Positions 15,765-22,174 of a DNA stretch of 23,697 bases are shown one piece after another. Where the stretch lies: contig URYW01000020.1 in assembly GCA_900552145.1 (NCBI GenBank), positions 1-23,697 on the forward strand, in the 5' to 3' direction. The position numbers and the translations under genes are program-made. The DNA comes from an uncultured Collinsella sp. Lineage in GTDB: Bacteria > Actinomycetota > Coriobacteriia > Coriobacteriales > Coriobacteriaceae. The notes under the pieces are model-generated. The model was given only the letters and a program-made list of their open reading frames with translations, ran no database searches and was not told the DNA's origin. Every line of letters starts with the position of its first letter. The first letter of the stretch is position 1.

Positions 15765-15873
15765 CTTTCGGGACTTCCGGACGTCACAAACTGGGGCATA
15801 TCTATAAACAAGGAACCTGTTGGGGCAACGCCCGCGTACACGCGCCCCTTTAAAACAACGGGCACCTCACCCC

Positions 15874-15908
15874 GGGGAGAGCCAGCAGCACCGGCCCTCC
15901 CCTCTTTT
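15874..15908 (+). terminator. Terminator-like hairpin with no assigned upstream gene
   Basis: GGGGAG (15874-15879) pairs with CTCCCC (15897-15902), with an inner GCC/GGC stem after one mismatch, and is followed by TCTTTT. No plus-strand gene ends before it, so it may be an attenuator of the lipoprotein gene or the end of a small RNA. Confidence 0.5.
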
Positions 15909-15954
15909 GGACCCGCGCATATTGCCACTTGTCGGCGCAATTCCAGCCTCCAGA

Positions 15955-15972
15955 ATGGGACACATGGCCCAC
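15955..15972. repeat. 18-bp repeat, copy 2
   Basis: ATGGGACACATGGCCCAC, 17 of 18 bases identical to the copy at 15747-15764, lies 73 bp before the lipoprotein start. It is in the same orientation as the first copy. Confidence 0.6.
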
Positions 15973-16045
15973 TCGAACGAGCCGTCCACGCGTACAGTAA
16001 AGGCAGGTAATCCATGGGCGGTTACAGATCGAGGAGGACACGACC

Positions 16046-16645
16046 ATGAAAAAGAAGGCCTTTGCGATTCTCACCCTCTGCATCAGTCTCTTTGCCGCAG
16101 TTGCCCTGGTGGGCTGCGGTGGCAGCGGCGGCGCTACCGGCAGCGGCGGTGGCGGTGGCGGCGGGGCAGAAAAGCCAGCCGTGGATATGAGGACCGACTT
16201 CATTTGGTTTAAGGTCGAGGTCCCCGAGGGCGTCGAGATCACCGACGTTGCCGGCGACACCGCCGACAGGGCCCAGTTTAAGTTCACCGAGAGCGAGCAC
16301 ACCAGCGATCGCTTCATCCCTGTCTTCGACTCTGACAAGAACGCCGACGAGCTGTTCGACTACGAGGCCAAATGGAAGGCCAACTTTGAGTGGACCGAGA
16401 ATGATCCCGTCAAGTACAACGGCAAGACCTGGCGCAACGCTTCCTATACACACTCGGGCGGCGTGACGACTGAGTACTTCACCGAAGCAGGCGGCGGCAG
16501 CATCTACGTGAGCATCGACAACGTCGAAGAGCACAAGGACGCCGTCGAGACCATGATGAAGTCTCTGGAATTTGCCGACGACATCGCCAAGGCCAAGACC
16601 GAAGCCATGGACGTCAAGCTCGAGGATATCGAGATCAAGCGCTAA
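16046..16645 (+). CDS. Putative lipoprotein of unknown function
   Basis: A 199-aa exported lipoprotein. It has a basic start MKKK, a hydrophobic segment and the lipobox LVGC, so Cys24 should be lipidated. A very Gly-rich linker (about 25-40) leads into a globular domain of about 150 residues with alternating strands: FIWFKVEVPEGVEITDV, KWRNASYTHSGG-like, and YVSIDNVEEHKDAVETMMKSLEF near the end. The strand pattern resembles small lipoproteins that follow a 'PEGV-x-x-x-D-x-x-GD' design, but I do not recognise a named family. GAGGAGG lies 8 nt before the ATG. The gene is monocistronic with its own terminator. It should sit on the outer face of the membrane; its role is unknown. Confidence 0.85.
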   Translation: MKKKAFAILTLCISLFAAVALVGCGGSGGATGSGGGGGGGAEKPAVDMRTDFIWFKVEVPEGVEITDVAGDTADRAQFKFTESEHTSDRFIPVFDSDKNADELFDYEAKWKANFEWTENDPVKYNGKTWRNASYTHSGGVTTEYFTEAGGGSIYVSIDNVEEHKDAVETMMKSLEFADDIAKAKTEAMDVKLEDIEIKR

Positions 16646-16950
16646 GCGACTCGCGAGCGCAACGGAAAACACGAGTGCAGCGCTAACAAGCGGCGGTGCC
16701 CCAGCGCTTCGTACCCAGGGAGGGCCGGTAAACCGACCCTCCCTTTCTTATGCCGGTAGCCGACGAACGCGAGGATGCCGGACGCCGGAACCGCTCCAAA
16801 TGTAGCAACAGTACGAAAACGACAAGCACCCCAACACGTCCGCCCGCCGATTTATTGCGCCGCGCAGACAATTAAACCAGCATCTTTAAACATCTGAGCA
16901 GTATAGTGACCAAAACTATCGCATAACCGCACTCTACGAATGGAGAAGTT
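16646..16950. other. Intergenic region lipoprotein / PI-PLC
   Basis: About 305 bp containing the terminator at 16717-16749. Nearer the PI-PLC gene it becomes A+T-rich, with a TATAGT at about 16900 that could serve as a -10, though no -35 hexamer is spaced 16-18 nt from it. I see no gene or RNA. Confidence 0.55.
16717..16749 (+). terminator. Terminator of the lipoprotein gene
   Basis: AGGGAGGG (16717-16724) pairs with CCCTCCCT (16737-16744), and CGGT with ACCG inside it after one mismatch, followed by TTCTT. It lies about 70 nt after the stop. Confidence 0.85.
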
Positions 16951-19413
16951 ATGACCGAACACCACGCCATCAGCCGCCGAGCATTTACGTTGGGCCTTGG
17001 ACTCGCGGCGTTGTCGCCACTTGCAAGCCTGCCCGAAACCGCGGCATTGGGCATTGGCCCACGAGCGGCATTTGCAGACGACGCTGCCACAGCGTCGGTC
17101 AGCCTCGACAATTTCGTCATTCGCCTTCGCCCCGCGGGCTATTTTCGCACCGCGAGCGTCAACGAAGACGGCAACGTCATCGGCAACGTCTGCCACCTGT
17201 TTAATGACGGCACGTCCAGCAAGCTCATCCTTGAGCACGTAGAGACCGATACAGATAATACAAATTGGTATGCCATCCGCACCCTGCTCAATTTCGAAGA
17301 GCACAAGAAGACGGGCTACAGCATTTGGTCGGTCGATGGCGACTCGGACAAAGATGGAAAGGTCATCCACGTATGGAGTGGCGAACATGACGACAAGCCC
17401 AGCCGCTCTTTTGCGTTCGATCGCCAGCAAAACGGAACCTACATCATCCGAGACCGCACAAACGAGAAAAAAGACATTAATTACCTGGCCATAGAAAAGG
17501 ACGGCAAAGACCAAGACAACAACAAGATCTGCCACAAGAGGAAGAGCATTCCGTGGGAGCTCGAGCTTGTCGGCTACAGCATGGACAAGACCAATGCCAC
17601 AGTTAGCAGCATCGACTGGACCACGTATAGCAGCTACGTCGACGGACCATGTTGGATGAGCCACGTCGATGGCAGCAGGCACCTCGACGAGCTGAGCATC
17701 CCGGGAACTCACGATTCGGGCACCTGCAGCGTCGACAACGACACCGAGCCCCAAACCTCGCTTGCAAAGTGCCAGCAGGATTACATCCCCACGCAGTTGC
17801 TCGAAGGCATTCGCTATTTTGATATCCGACTTGGAAAGAACGACGATAAAGGCGACCCCGGCATCGACCATGGAATATGCTACCTGCTCAAAAAAGACGG
17901 GGGCTATATGCAGCTCTCCAATGTCATCGGTTACTTCAAAACATTTTTGAACGAACACCCGTCAGAAGCGCTCATCATGCTTGTGTCACGAGGCAACGAC
18001 GAAGCTACCGACGAAAGCGTTACGACGGCTTTCGCCAATGTTATGGACAATAACTCAGATCTGTTCTATACGTCGAGCCATGTCCCCACACTGAACGAGG
18101 TGCGCGGAAAGATCGTCCTGCTGCGTCGATTTAGGCTCGCCGGCGACAGCGTAGACGGCCACACGTGGGGCCTCAACCTCACCGAATGGGACGACAAAAT
18201 CAAGGCGCATTCCGGAAAGTCCATGTGCCTCGTGAAATACGAGCAAGGCTTTGAGGCTGCGGGCAATACGGGCGACAAAGAGCCCTATAGCACAACGGTA
18301 TATGCCCAAGACCATTACAACTGCACGGGGTCCAGTAAAATCGACTGGGTCGATATGGCCCTGAAGGCGGCGGCCGAGTTCAAGCGCAGCACCGTAGATA
18401 TCACCGCCGCGGACGGGACAACGGCGCAGGCAACGGAGCGCTGCTGGTTTATCAACTACACTAGCTGCACGCAAAACAACCCTTTTACCGCAGCGCGAGT
18501 GGTCGACGAGCACCTGTACAAGAGCTCGTATATAAACAATACCGGAGTTGAGGGCACAAAAGAGAACTGCTGTAAGCACATTGGCATCATCGCGTCCGAC
18601 TTTGTTGACGCGGCACTGGCACGGAGCATCTACCAGCGCAATTACGATACGGAGCACAAACAGGCAGCTTCGTGCTACCTCCCAGCCCGCATGCACATGA
18701 CATATGGCGACTCGTTGAGCGATGCCTCACTCCAGGATGGAAAGACCGTTGGCGAGGGTCATTTCCGCCTCGTCGACAGCAGCAACGTACTCAACGTGGC
18801 GGCTTCGGGCCATGCGTTTGCCATCGAATACGTTGATGTCGACGCCCTGGGCAACGAGATTGTTACGGGGCTGCAGGGCTTCGTGCCCATCGATATCGAC
18901 CCGCGCGCGCTGACGCCCCATTTTGAGGGACTCGAAGGCCTTAAGGCCGGCGAAGACGTGCGCGCCAAGATTGCGGCATCGCTCGAGGGCAAGCTCGAAA
19001 CCGATGCCTGCACGGCCCAGCTCGAGTTTGTGCACGACGCGAACGGCGCTCCGGGAACGGCGATGGCCGAGGGCGAGGCATTTGCCGCGGGGACGTATTG
19101 GGTGCGTGCGAAAGGCCTGTTGGGCGACGCGGCGCAAAACTACACGCTTGCCACCGACGGAGCCGCAAGCTTTACCGTGATGACTTCGGGCAACGCGGGC
19201 GACACCGGCAACGGTACCGGCGGCGGCAACGGCAACGATGCCACCGCGGACAGCGCCGACAAGAACGGCAAGGGCTCGGGCGAGAAGCTCGCCGGCACGG
19301 GCGACGGCTCTGGCATCGCCGCCGGGCTCGCTGCTGCCGCCGTGGCGACAACGGTCGCCGGCGCAGCAATGCTTGCCAATGACCGCGAGGACAATGGAGA
19401 CGTTGACGAATAG
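16951..19413 (+). CDS. Secreted phosphatidylinositol-specific phospholipase C-like protein with lectin-like and wall-anchor regions
   Basis: An 820-aa exported protein. The N-terminus has SRRAFT followed by a hydrophobic core (twin-arginine-like) and a probable cleavage site after AFA (about 42). Residues about 50-207 resemble a ricin-type lectin fold (KVIHVWSGEHDDKPSRSFAF and a closing WELELV). Residues about 240-560 form a PI-PLC X-type domain: SIPGTHDSGT (H254), RYFDIRLG (288-295) and GIDHGI (H307) match the two catalytic histidines and the active-site strand. Later residues 600-745 look like beta-sandwich domains. The C-terminus has LAGTG (780-784) and a helix, like an LAxTG sortase signal. 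The residues after the helix are acidic rather than basic, which is unusual. GGAG lies 5 nt before the ATG. It likely cleaves PI or GPI-like lipids outside the cell; the target is inferred. Confidence 0.88.
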   Translation: MTEHHAISRRAFTLGLGLAALSPLASLPETAALGIGPRAAFADDAATASVSLDNFVIRLRPAGYFRTASVNEDGNVIGNVCHLFNDGTSSKLILEHVETDTDNTNWYAIRTLLNFEEHKKTGYSIWSVDGDSDKDGKVIHVWSGEHDDKPSRSFAFDRQQNGTYIIRDRTNEKKDINYLAIEKDGKDQDNNKICHKRKSIPWELELVGYSMDKTNATVSSIDWTTYSSYVDGPCWMSHVDGSRHLDELSIPGTHDSGTCSVDNDTEPQTSLAKCQQDYIPTQLLEGIRYFDIRLGKNDDKGDPGIDHGICYLLKKDGGYMQLSNVIGYFKTFLNEHPSEALIMLVSRGNDEATDESVTTAFANVMDNNSDLFYTSSHVPTLNEVRGKIVLLRRFRLAGDSVDGHTWGLNLTEWDDKIKAHSGKSMCLVKYEQGFEAAGNTGDKEPYSTTVYAQDHYNCTGSSKIDWVDMALKAAAEFKRSTVDITAADGTTAQATERCWFINYTSCTQNNPFTAARVVDEHLYKSSYINNTGVEGTKENCCKHIGIIASDFVDAALARSIYQRNYDTEHKQAASCYLPARMHMTYGDSLSDASLQDGKTVGEGHFRLVDSSNVLNVAASGHAFAIEYVDVDALGNEIVTGLQGFVPIDIDPRALTPHFEGLEGLKAGEDVRAKIAASLEGKLETDACTAQLEFVHDANGAPGTAMAEGEAFAAGTYWVRAKGLLGDAAQNYTLATDGAASFTVMTSGNAGDTGNGTGGGNGNDATADSADKNGKGSGEKLAGTGDGSGIAAGLAAAAVATTVAGAAMLANDREDNGDVDE

Positions 19414-19449
19414 GCCAGCCGGCCCTTTTGGACACATCGATTTGATTGG

Positions 19450-19476
19450 GGGGCGCAGAATACCGTTCTGCGCCCC
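19450..19476 (+). terminator. Hairpin terminator between converging genes
   Basis: A perfect 11-bp stem, GGGGCGCAGAA (19450-19460) with TTCTGCGCCCC (19466-19476) and a 5-nt loop. The T-run is weak (TGGCTTTCG). It may serve both the PI-PLC gene and the opposing small gene. Confidence 0.7.
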
Positions 19477-19586
19477 TGGCTTTCGCAGATGAAGAAGCAG
19501 CGTGTCCAGCGCACTCGCAGGTCGAGCGCTCAGCCGCTGCGTCGTCCAATGCACAGCCGCAAATTTAGTCCGAACGTCGCTATCGG

Positions 19587-19901
19587 CTACATCACCGAGT
19601 TCAGCACGTTCACGAACTCCTGAGCCTGGGAGTGGCTGCTCAGCCTGTAGGAACAGGCGGTCAGCAACCTATTACGGAGGAGCACGCGCTTACCCTTGAC
19701 TCTGTTGACACCCGTAATGTCCTTGAGGTAGACGATCTTGGTATGGGTACCGAAGAAGTTGTTTTTCACGACCGCCTCGATACGATTGGGATAGATGCTT
19801 ATTCCCTTGAAAACGCCGGCACCCTTATCGTGAAACAGCAACGTGTTGTTATCCACGCGCGCCACCCCCATGGAGTTCGATAAAACCATCTCTATGACCA
19901 C
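19587..19901 (-). CDS. Small protein with PH-like fold (hypothetical)
   Basis: A 104-aa protein predicted as a run of beta strands closed by a C-terminal helix: NTLLFHDKG, GISIYPNRIEAVVKN, KIVYLKDITGVNRVKG, RVLLRNRLLTACSYRLSS, then QAQEFVNVLNSVM. The strand-strand-helix order and the 'PLKDITGV'-type turn resemble bacterial PH-like domains used for membrane or protein binding. I cannot assign a role. The start is uncertain: GTG at 19901, ATG at 19889 and ATG at 19871 are all in frame and none has a clear ribosome binding site. It converges on the PI-PLC gene and is divergent from hicA, with about 200 bp between. Confidence 0.6.
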   Translation of the reverse strand: MVIEMVLSNSMGVARVDNNTLLFHDKGAGVFKGISIYPNRIEAVVKNNFFGTHTKIVYLKDITGVNRVKGKRVLLRNRLLTACSYRLSSHSQAQEFVNVLNSVM

Positions 19902-20028
19902 ATTTTAGCCACCGCAAACCCTTTTCGCGGTCGTGCGCAGAGCACCAAAATCGTGTCCGCACGAGCAAATAGACTAATACAACAAGGAATATAAACCGTT
20001 ATCCAAGGATGGCGCCGCAAAACAAAGG

Positions 20029-20079
20029 ATTAGCAATAGCTAAGATTTAAGCCTAAAAAAACCCTTAGGAAGTGCTAAT
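20029..20079. promoter_or_regulatory. Cluster of dyads upstream of hicA (candidate operator)
   Basis: Three overlapping dyads lie in about 50 A+T-rich bases. TTAGC (20030-20034) pairs with GCTAA (20039-20043). CCTAA (20052-20056) pairs with TTAGG (20065-20069). The outer ATTAGCA (20029-20035) pairs with TGCTAAT (20073-20079). hicAB operons are commonly repressed by their own HicB, so this is the likely binding region. Confidence 0.5.
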
Positions 20080-20103
20080 ATATAGTTATTGAAAGAGGCT
20101 GAG

Positions 20104-20274
20104 ATGCAGAGACGCGAATTGATCCGTATCCTCGAAGAAGCCGGCTTCATCTCGAAAGGAGGCACTAATCACGAGAAGTTCGTCAAAGGAGATAAACTCG
20201 TGCTCGTGAAACGCCACCGAGAGATTGAGGATCAAATTGCCAAAAGAATCCTAAGGCAGGCAGGGCTTCGATAG
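20104..20274 (+). CDS. hicA: HicA-type mRNA interferase toxin
   Basis: A 56-aa protein of the HicA (YcfA) family, a double-stranded-RNA-binding-fold ribonuclease that cleaves mRNAs when its antitoxin is lost. Family marks: 'RRELIRILEEAGF' helix, then GGTNHEKFVKGDK with the catalytic His, and KLVLVKRHRE before the last helix. ATG at 20104 has AGAGG 5 nt upstream; the TTG at 20091-frame position 20089 covers that site and is unlikely. The gene order toxin then antitoxin is usual for hicAB, with 45 bp between the two genes. Confidence 0.9.
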   Translation: MQRRELIRILEEAGFISKGGTNHEKFVKGDKLVLVKRHREIEDQIAKRILRQAGLR

Positions 20275-20319
20275 CTCATCCTCATCACATTTCACATCGC
20301 TTTTTAGAGGAGGTCTTAC

Positions 20320-20772
20320 ATGGTTTACGTATGGGAATTTGAGTTCTTTGATTCGGACGGCATGGTCGATGCCGTGCCATGTGGCTCGCTGGGCGGAGGG
20401 GGAACGTTTGGCTCCGACCTAAACGACGCTGTCGAAAGCGCCGCTGATTTTCTCGCATGTATGGTCGACGATCACCTTATGGGCGGCATCGATCTTCCCG
20501 CGCCGGACTTTGGACACCAGCCACAACACGGCGGCAAGATTATCGCCGTGGCCGTCAGCCGCGAGCTCGGCGACATCCCCGCCGTCACCGCCGCGGACAC
20601 CGCTCGCATGCTTGGCGTTAGCACGGCAAGGGTATCGCAGCTGATAAATGCTGGGCTGTTGGATTCTTGGAAGGACGGCACCAAGCGCATGGTGTCCAAA
20701 GCTTCCATCGAGGCACGACTCGCCGACGCTCCAAAGGCAGGGCGCCCAAAAGAGGTCCCTATTGCCGTGTAA
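20320..20772 (+). CDS. hicB: HicB-type antitoxin with C-terminal DNA-binding domain
   Basis: A 150-aa protein. Residues 1-80 form the HicB partial RNase-H-like fold: a start of paired strands (YVWEFEFFDSDGMVDAVPC), a helix carrying ESAADFLACMVD, and a strand IIAVAV. Residues about 88-135 form a helix-turn-helix, TAADTARMLGVSTARVSQLINAG, with a following 'KRMVSKASIEARLA' similar to excisionase or MerR-like readers. It should neutralise HicA by direct binding and repress the operon through the helix-turn-helix. AGAGGAGG lies 8 nt before the ATG. It is larger than many HicB proteins because of this DNA-binding domain. Confidence 0.85.
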   Translation: MVYVWEFEFFDSDGMVDAVPCGSLGGGGTFGSDLNDAVESAADFLACMVDDHLMGGIDLPAPDFGHQPQHGGKIIAVAVSRELGDIPAVTAADTARMLGVSTARVSQLINAGLLDSWKDGTKRMVSKASIEARLADAPKAGRPKEVPIAV

Positions 20773-20809
20773 AGGAACGCCAGGGCATATCGTTTTGACA
20801 TATCGGCCA

Positions 20810-20865
20810 TTGAGTTCTCTCGATTCGCGACGCACTGCGTCGCGAATCGAGAGAAACCGTCTCAA
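20810..20865. repeat. Long near-perfect DNA palindrome, element 1
   Basis: Two 20-bp arms, 20815-20834 and 20836-20855, are perfectly complementary around one central C (core GACGCACTGCGTC). An outer TTGAG (20810-20814) can pair with CTCAA (20861-20865). There is no T-run after it on either strand, so it is not an ordinary terminator. It lies 37 bp after hicB. Confidence 0.9.
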
Positions 20866-20938
20866 CCCCAATGATTCGGTTAGGTCCGCACACGCTTGCG
20901 CAATGAACAAGCAAAGCATGTTTGCCGTCGGGCTCCCC

Positions 20939-20967
20939 CAATTCGGATCGCACTGCGTTCCGAATTG
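20939..20967. repeat. DNA palindrome, element 2 (same core as element 1)
   Basis: Arms of 14 bp (20939-20952 and 20954-20967) around a single central C, with one mismatch. The central CGCACTGCG is identical to element 1, and the arms share ATTCG/CGAAT. It lies 60 bp before the ADP-ribosylglycohydrolase start. Confidence 0.85.
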
Positions 20968-21027
20968 AACCTGACACGCTGCCGCAGGTTATCACGAATT
21001 CCCGACAGAGCATAAAAGGAGCTTTCC

Positions 21028-21816
21028 ATGACAGACAGACCGAAAACAACACTGCGCGACTGCATCTATGGGCTTGCCGTCGGCGACGCGCTGGGCGTTC
21101 CTTACGAGTTCAGGCCCCGCGGAACGTTCGAATGCACGGACATGATCGGCTACGGCACGCACGGGCAGCCCGCCGGCGCCTGGAGCGACGACACATCTAT
21201 GACGCTTGCTACCTGTGACTCGATTAGGGAACTCGGGCGCATCGACACCGAGGACATGCGCGATAAGTTCGTAAGCTGGATTGCCCATGGCGAATATACG
21301 ATTGACGGCGTTTTCGATTACGGCGGCACGACCGCTCGCGCCCTGCGCACCGGCAAAGGAGGCTCCGGCGAGCGCGACAACGGCAACGGTTCGCTCATGC
21401 GCATCGCTCCCCTGGCGTTCACCGATGCAACGGACGAAGAGGTCAGCGAAGTCTCCGCGATTACGCACGCCCACAGAACATCAACCGATGCATGCGTCAT
21501 ATTTGTCGAGCTGATGAGGGATGTGATGAACGGCACGCTTCCCTCATGGGTGCTCCAGCTGAAAGACGTGCCCGAGCGTGGAATCAGGTCTGGCGGCTTC
21601 GTGCGCGACACCCTTAAGGCCGCCAGCTGGTGCTTTGTCAACACCAGCAGTTACGAAGATTGCATCCTTACCGCCGTCAACCTGGGCGACGACACCGACA
21701 CCACCGCAGCCGTCGCCGGCGCCCTCGCAGGCACGGCCTACGGTATCGATGCAATTCCACGGGAGTGGATCGCCACCCTGCGCGGTAAAGAGCTGATAGA
21801 ACGGTGTTTGTTTTAG
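21028..21816 (+). CDS. ADP-ribosylglycohydrolase family protein
   Basis: A 262-aa protein of the ADP-ribosylglycohydrolase (DraG/ARH) family. These di-metal enzymes remove ADP-ribose from modified proteins or nucleic acids. Motifs: GLAVGDALGVPYEF (N-terminal), GAWSDDTSMTLA (metal-binding SDDT), NGNGSLMRIAPLA, and NLGDDTDTTAAVAGALAGTAYG (second metal motif GDDTDT), all intact and correctly ordered. AAAGGAG lies 7 nt before the ATG. It has no signal peptide and should act in the cytoplasm. No ADP-ribosyltransferase is visible nearby; the neighbours are hicAB upstream and a non-coding stretch downstream. Its substrate and any link to the toxin-antitoxin system are unknown. Confidence 0.93.
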   Translation: MTDRPKTTLRDCIYGLAVGDALGVPYEFRPRGTFECTDMIGYGTHGQPAGAWSDDTSMTLATCDSIRELGRIDTEDMRDKFVSWIAHGEYTIDGVFDYGGTTARALRTGKGGSGERDNGNGSLMRIAPLAFTDATDEEVSEVSAITHAHRTSTDACVIFVELMRDVMNGTLPSWVLQLKDVPERGIRSGGFVRDTLKAASWCFVNTSSYEDCILTAVNLGDDTDTTAAVAGALAGTAYGIDAIPREWIATLRGKELIERCLF

Positions 21817-21873
21817 GACACGCCTTCAACGAAGACAATGTCAGTCAACGCAAATGATTAAGGGACCGCATAA

Positions 21874-22008
21874 ATGATGATTACAGAACGCGCCGTCATG
21901 GGTCCGTTCGTCACAGAGCAAAGTACCGTGGGGCCGTACACCGTGTTGGTATTCGAATCCCCGCTGCCGCAGAAAAGGGCCGGTTGCAGCCGGCCCTTTA
22001 GACGATAA
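21874..22008 (+). CDS. Possible 44-aa small protein
   Basis: An ATG-started frame encoding MMITERAVMGPFVTEQSTV... and ending in RRPF-type basic residues. AAGGGA lies 7-8 nt before the ATG, which is why it is listed. The last 11 codons overlap a perfect hairpin, which speaks against normal coding. No family is recognised, so it may be a fragment of an older gene or chance. Confidence 0.25.
   Translation: MMITERAVMGPFVTEQSTVGPYTVLVFESPLPQKRAGCSRPFRR
21974..21999. terminator. Bidirectional-looking hairpin after the ADP-ribosylglycohydrolase gene
   Basis: A perfect 10-bp stem, AAAGGGCCGG (21974-21983) with CCGGCCCTTT (21990-21999), and a 6-nt loop. The A/T-rich ends give three or four U residues on either strand. 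It is the first terminator-like structure after the gene. Confidence 0.65.
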
Positions 22009-22080
22009 TACCTGCGTTGCCCGCGCTCCCGAAGTGTGACTAGCTGAGGAGCGGGTTCCGCGGCACAATCTGATTCTACC

Positions 22081-22119
22081 CGGTGGGGCGGCTCTTTTGC
22101 AGCCGTCCCACCGTTTATT
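22081..22119 (+). terminator. Strong plus-strand terminator
   Basis: A 13-bp stem, CGGTGGGGCGGCT (22081-22093) with AGCCGTCCCACCG (22101-22113), has one G-U pair and a CTCTTTTGC-type loop and is followed by TTTATT. The T-run is on the plus strand, so it ends a transcript from the ADP-ribosylglycohydrolase side. Confidence 0.8.
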
Positions 22120-22174
22120 GAGATCTACTACGACGGACAGCTCGCACTACTGCGCACTGTCCCGTACCGCCCCC

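Larger units (their letters stand above)
15586..16045. other. Divergent intergenic region fchA / lipoprotein
   Basis: About 460 bp with no gene I trust. It holds the fchA promoter candidate, a pair of 18-bp near-identical repeats, and a strong hairpin with a T-run on the plus strand (all listed separately). Open frames here lack family features and look incidental. The density of structured elements suggests a long regulatory leader, a small RNA, or a dispersed repeat unit. Confidence 0.55.
21817..22174. other. Intergenic region with two strong hairpins
   Basis: About 360 bp between the ADP-ribosylglycohydrolase gene and the converging zinc-ribbon gene. It contains a possible 44-codon reading frame and two strong hairpins (listed separately). 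The segment 22000-22080 between the hairpins is unexplained. I looked for tRNA, SRP and tmRNA patterns and found none. Confidence 0.5.

Noticed and set aside
21940..21970. tRNA T-arm-like GGTATTCGAATCC
   Set aside because: The flanking bases do not form a 5-bp T stem and no D arm, anticodon arm or acceptor stem can be placed on either strand.
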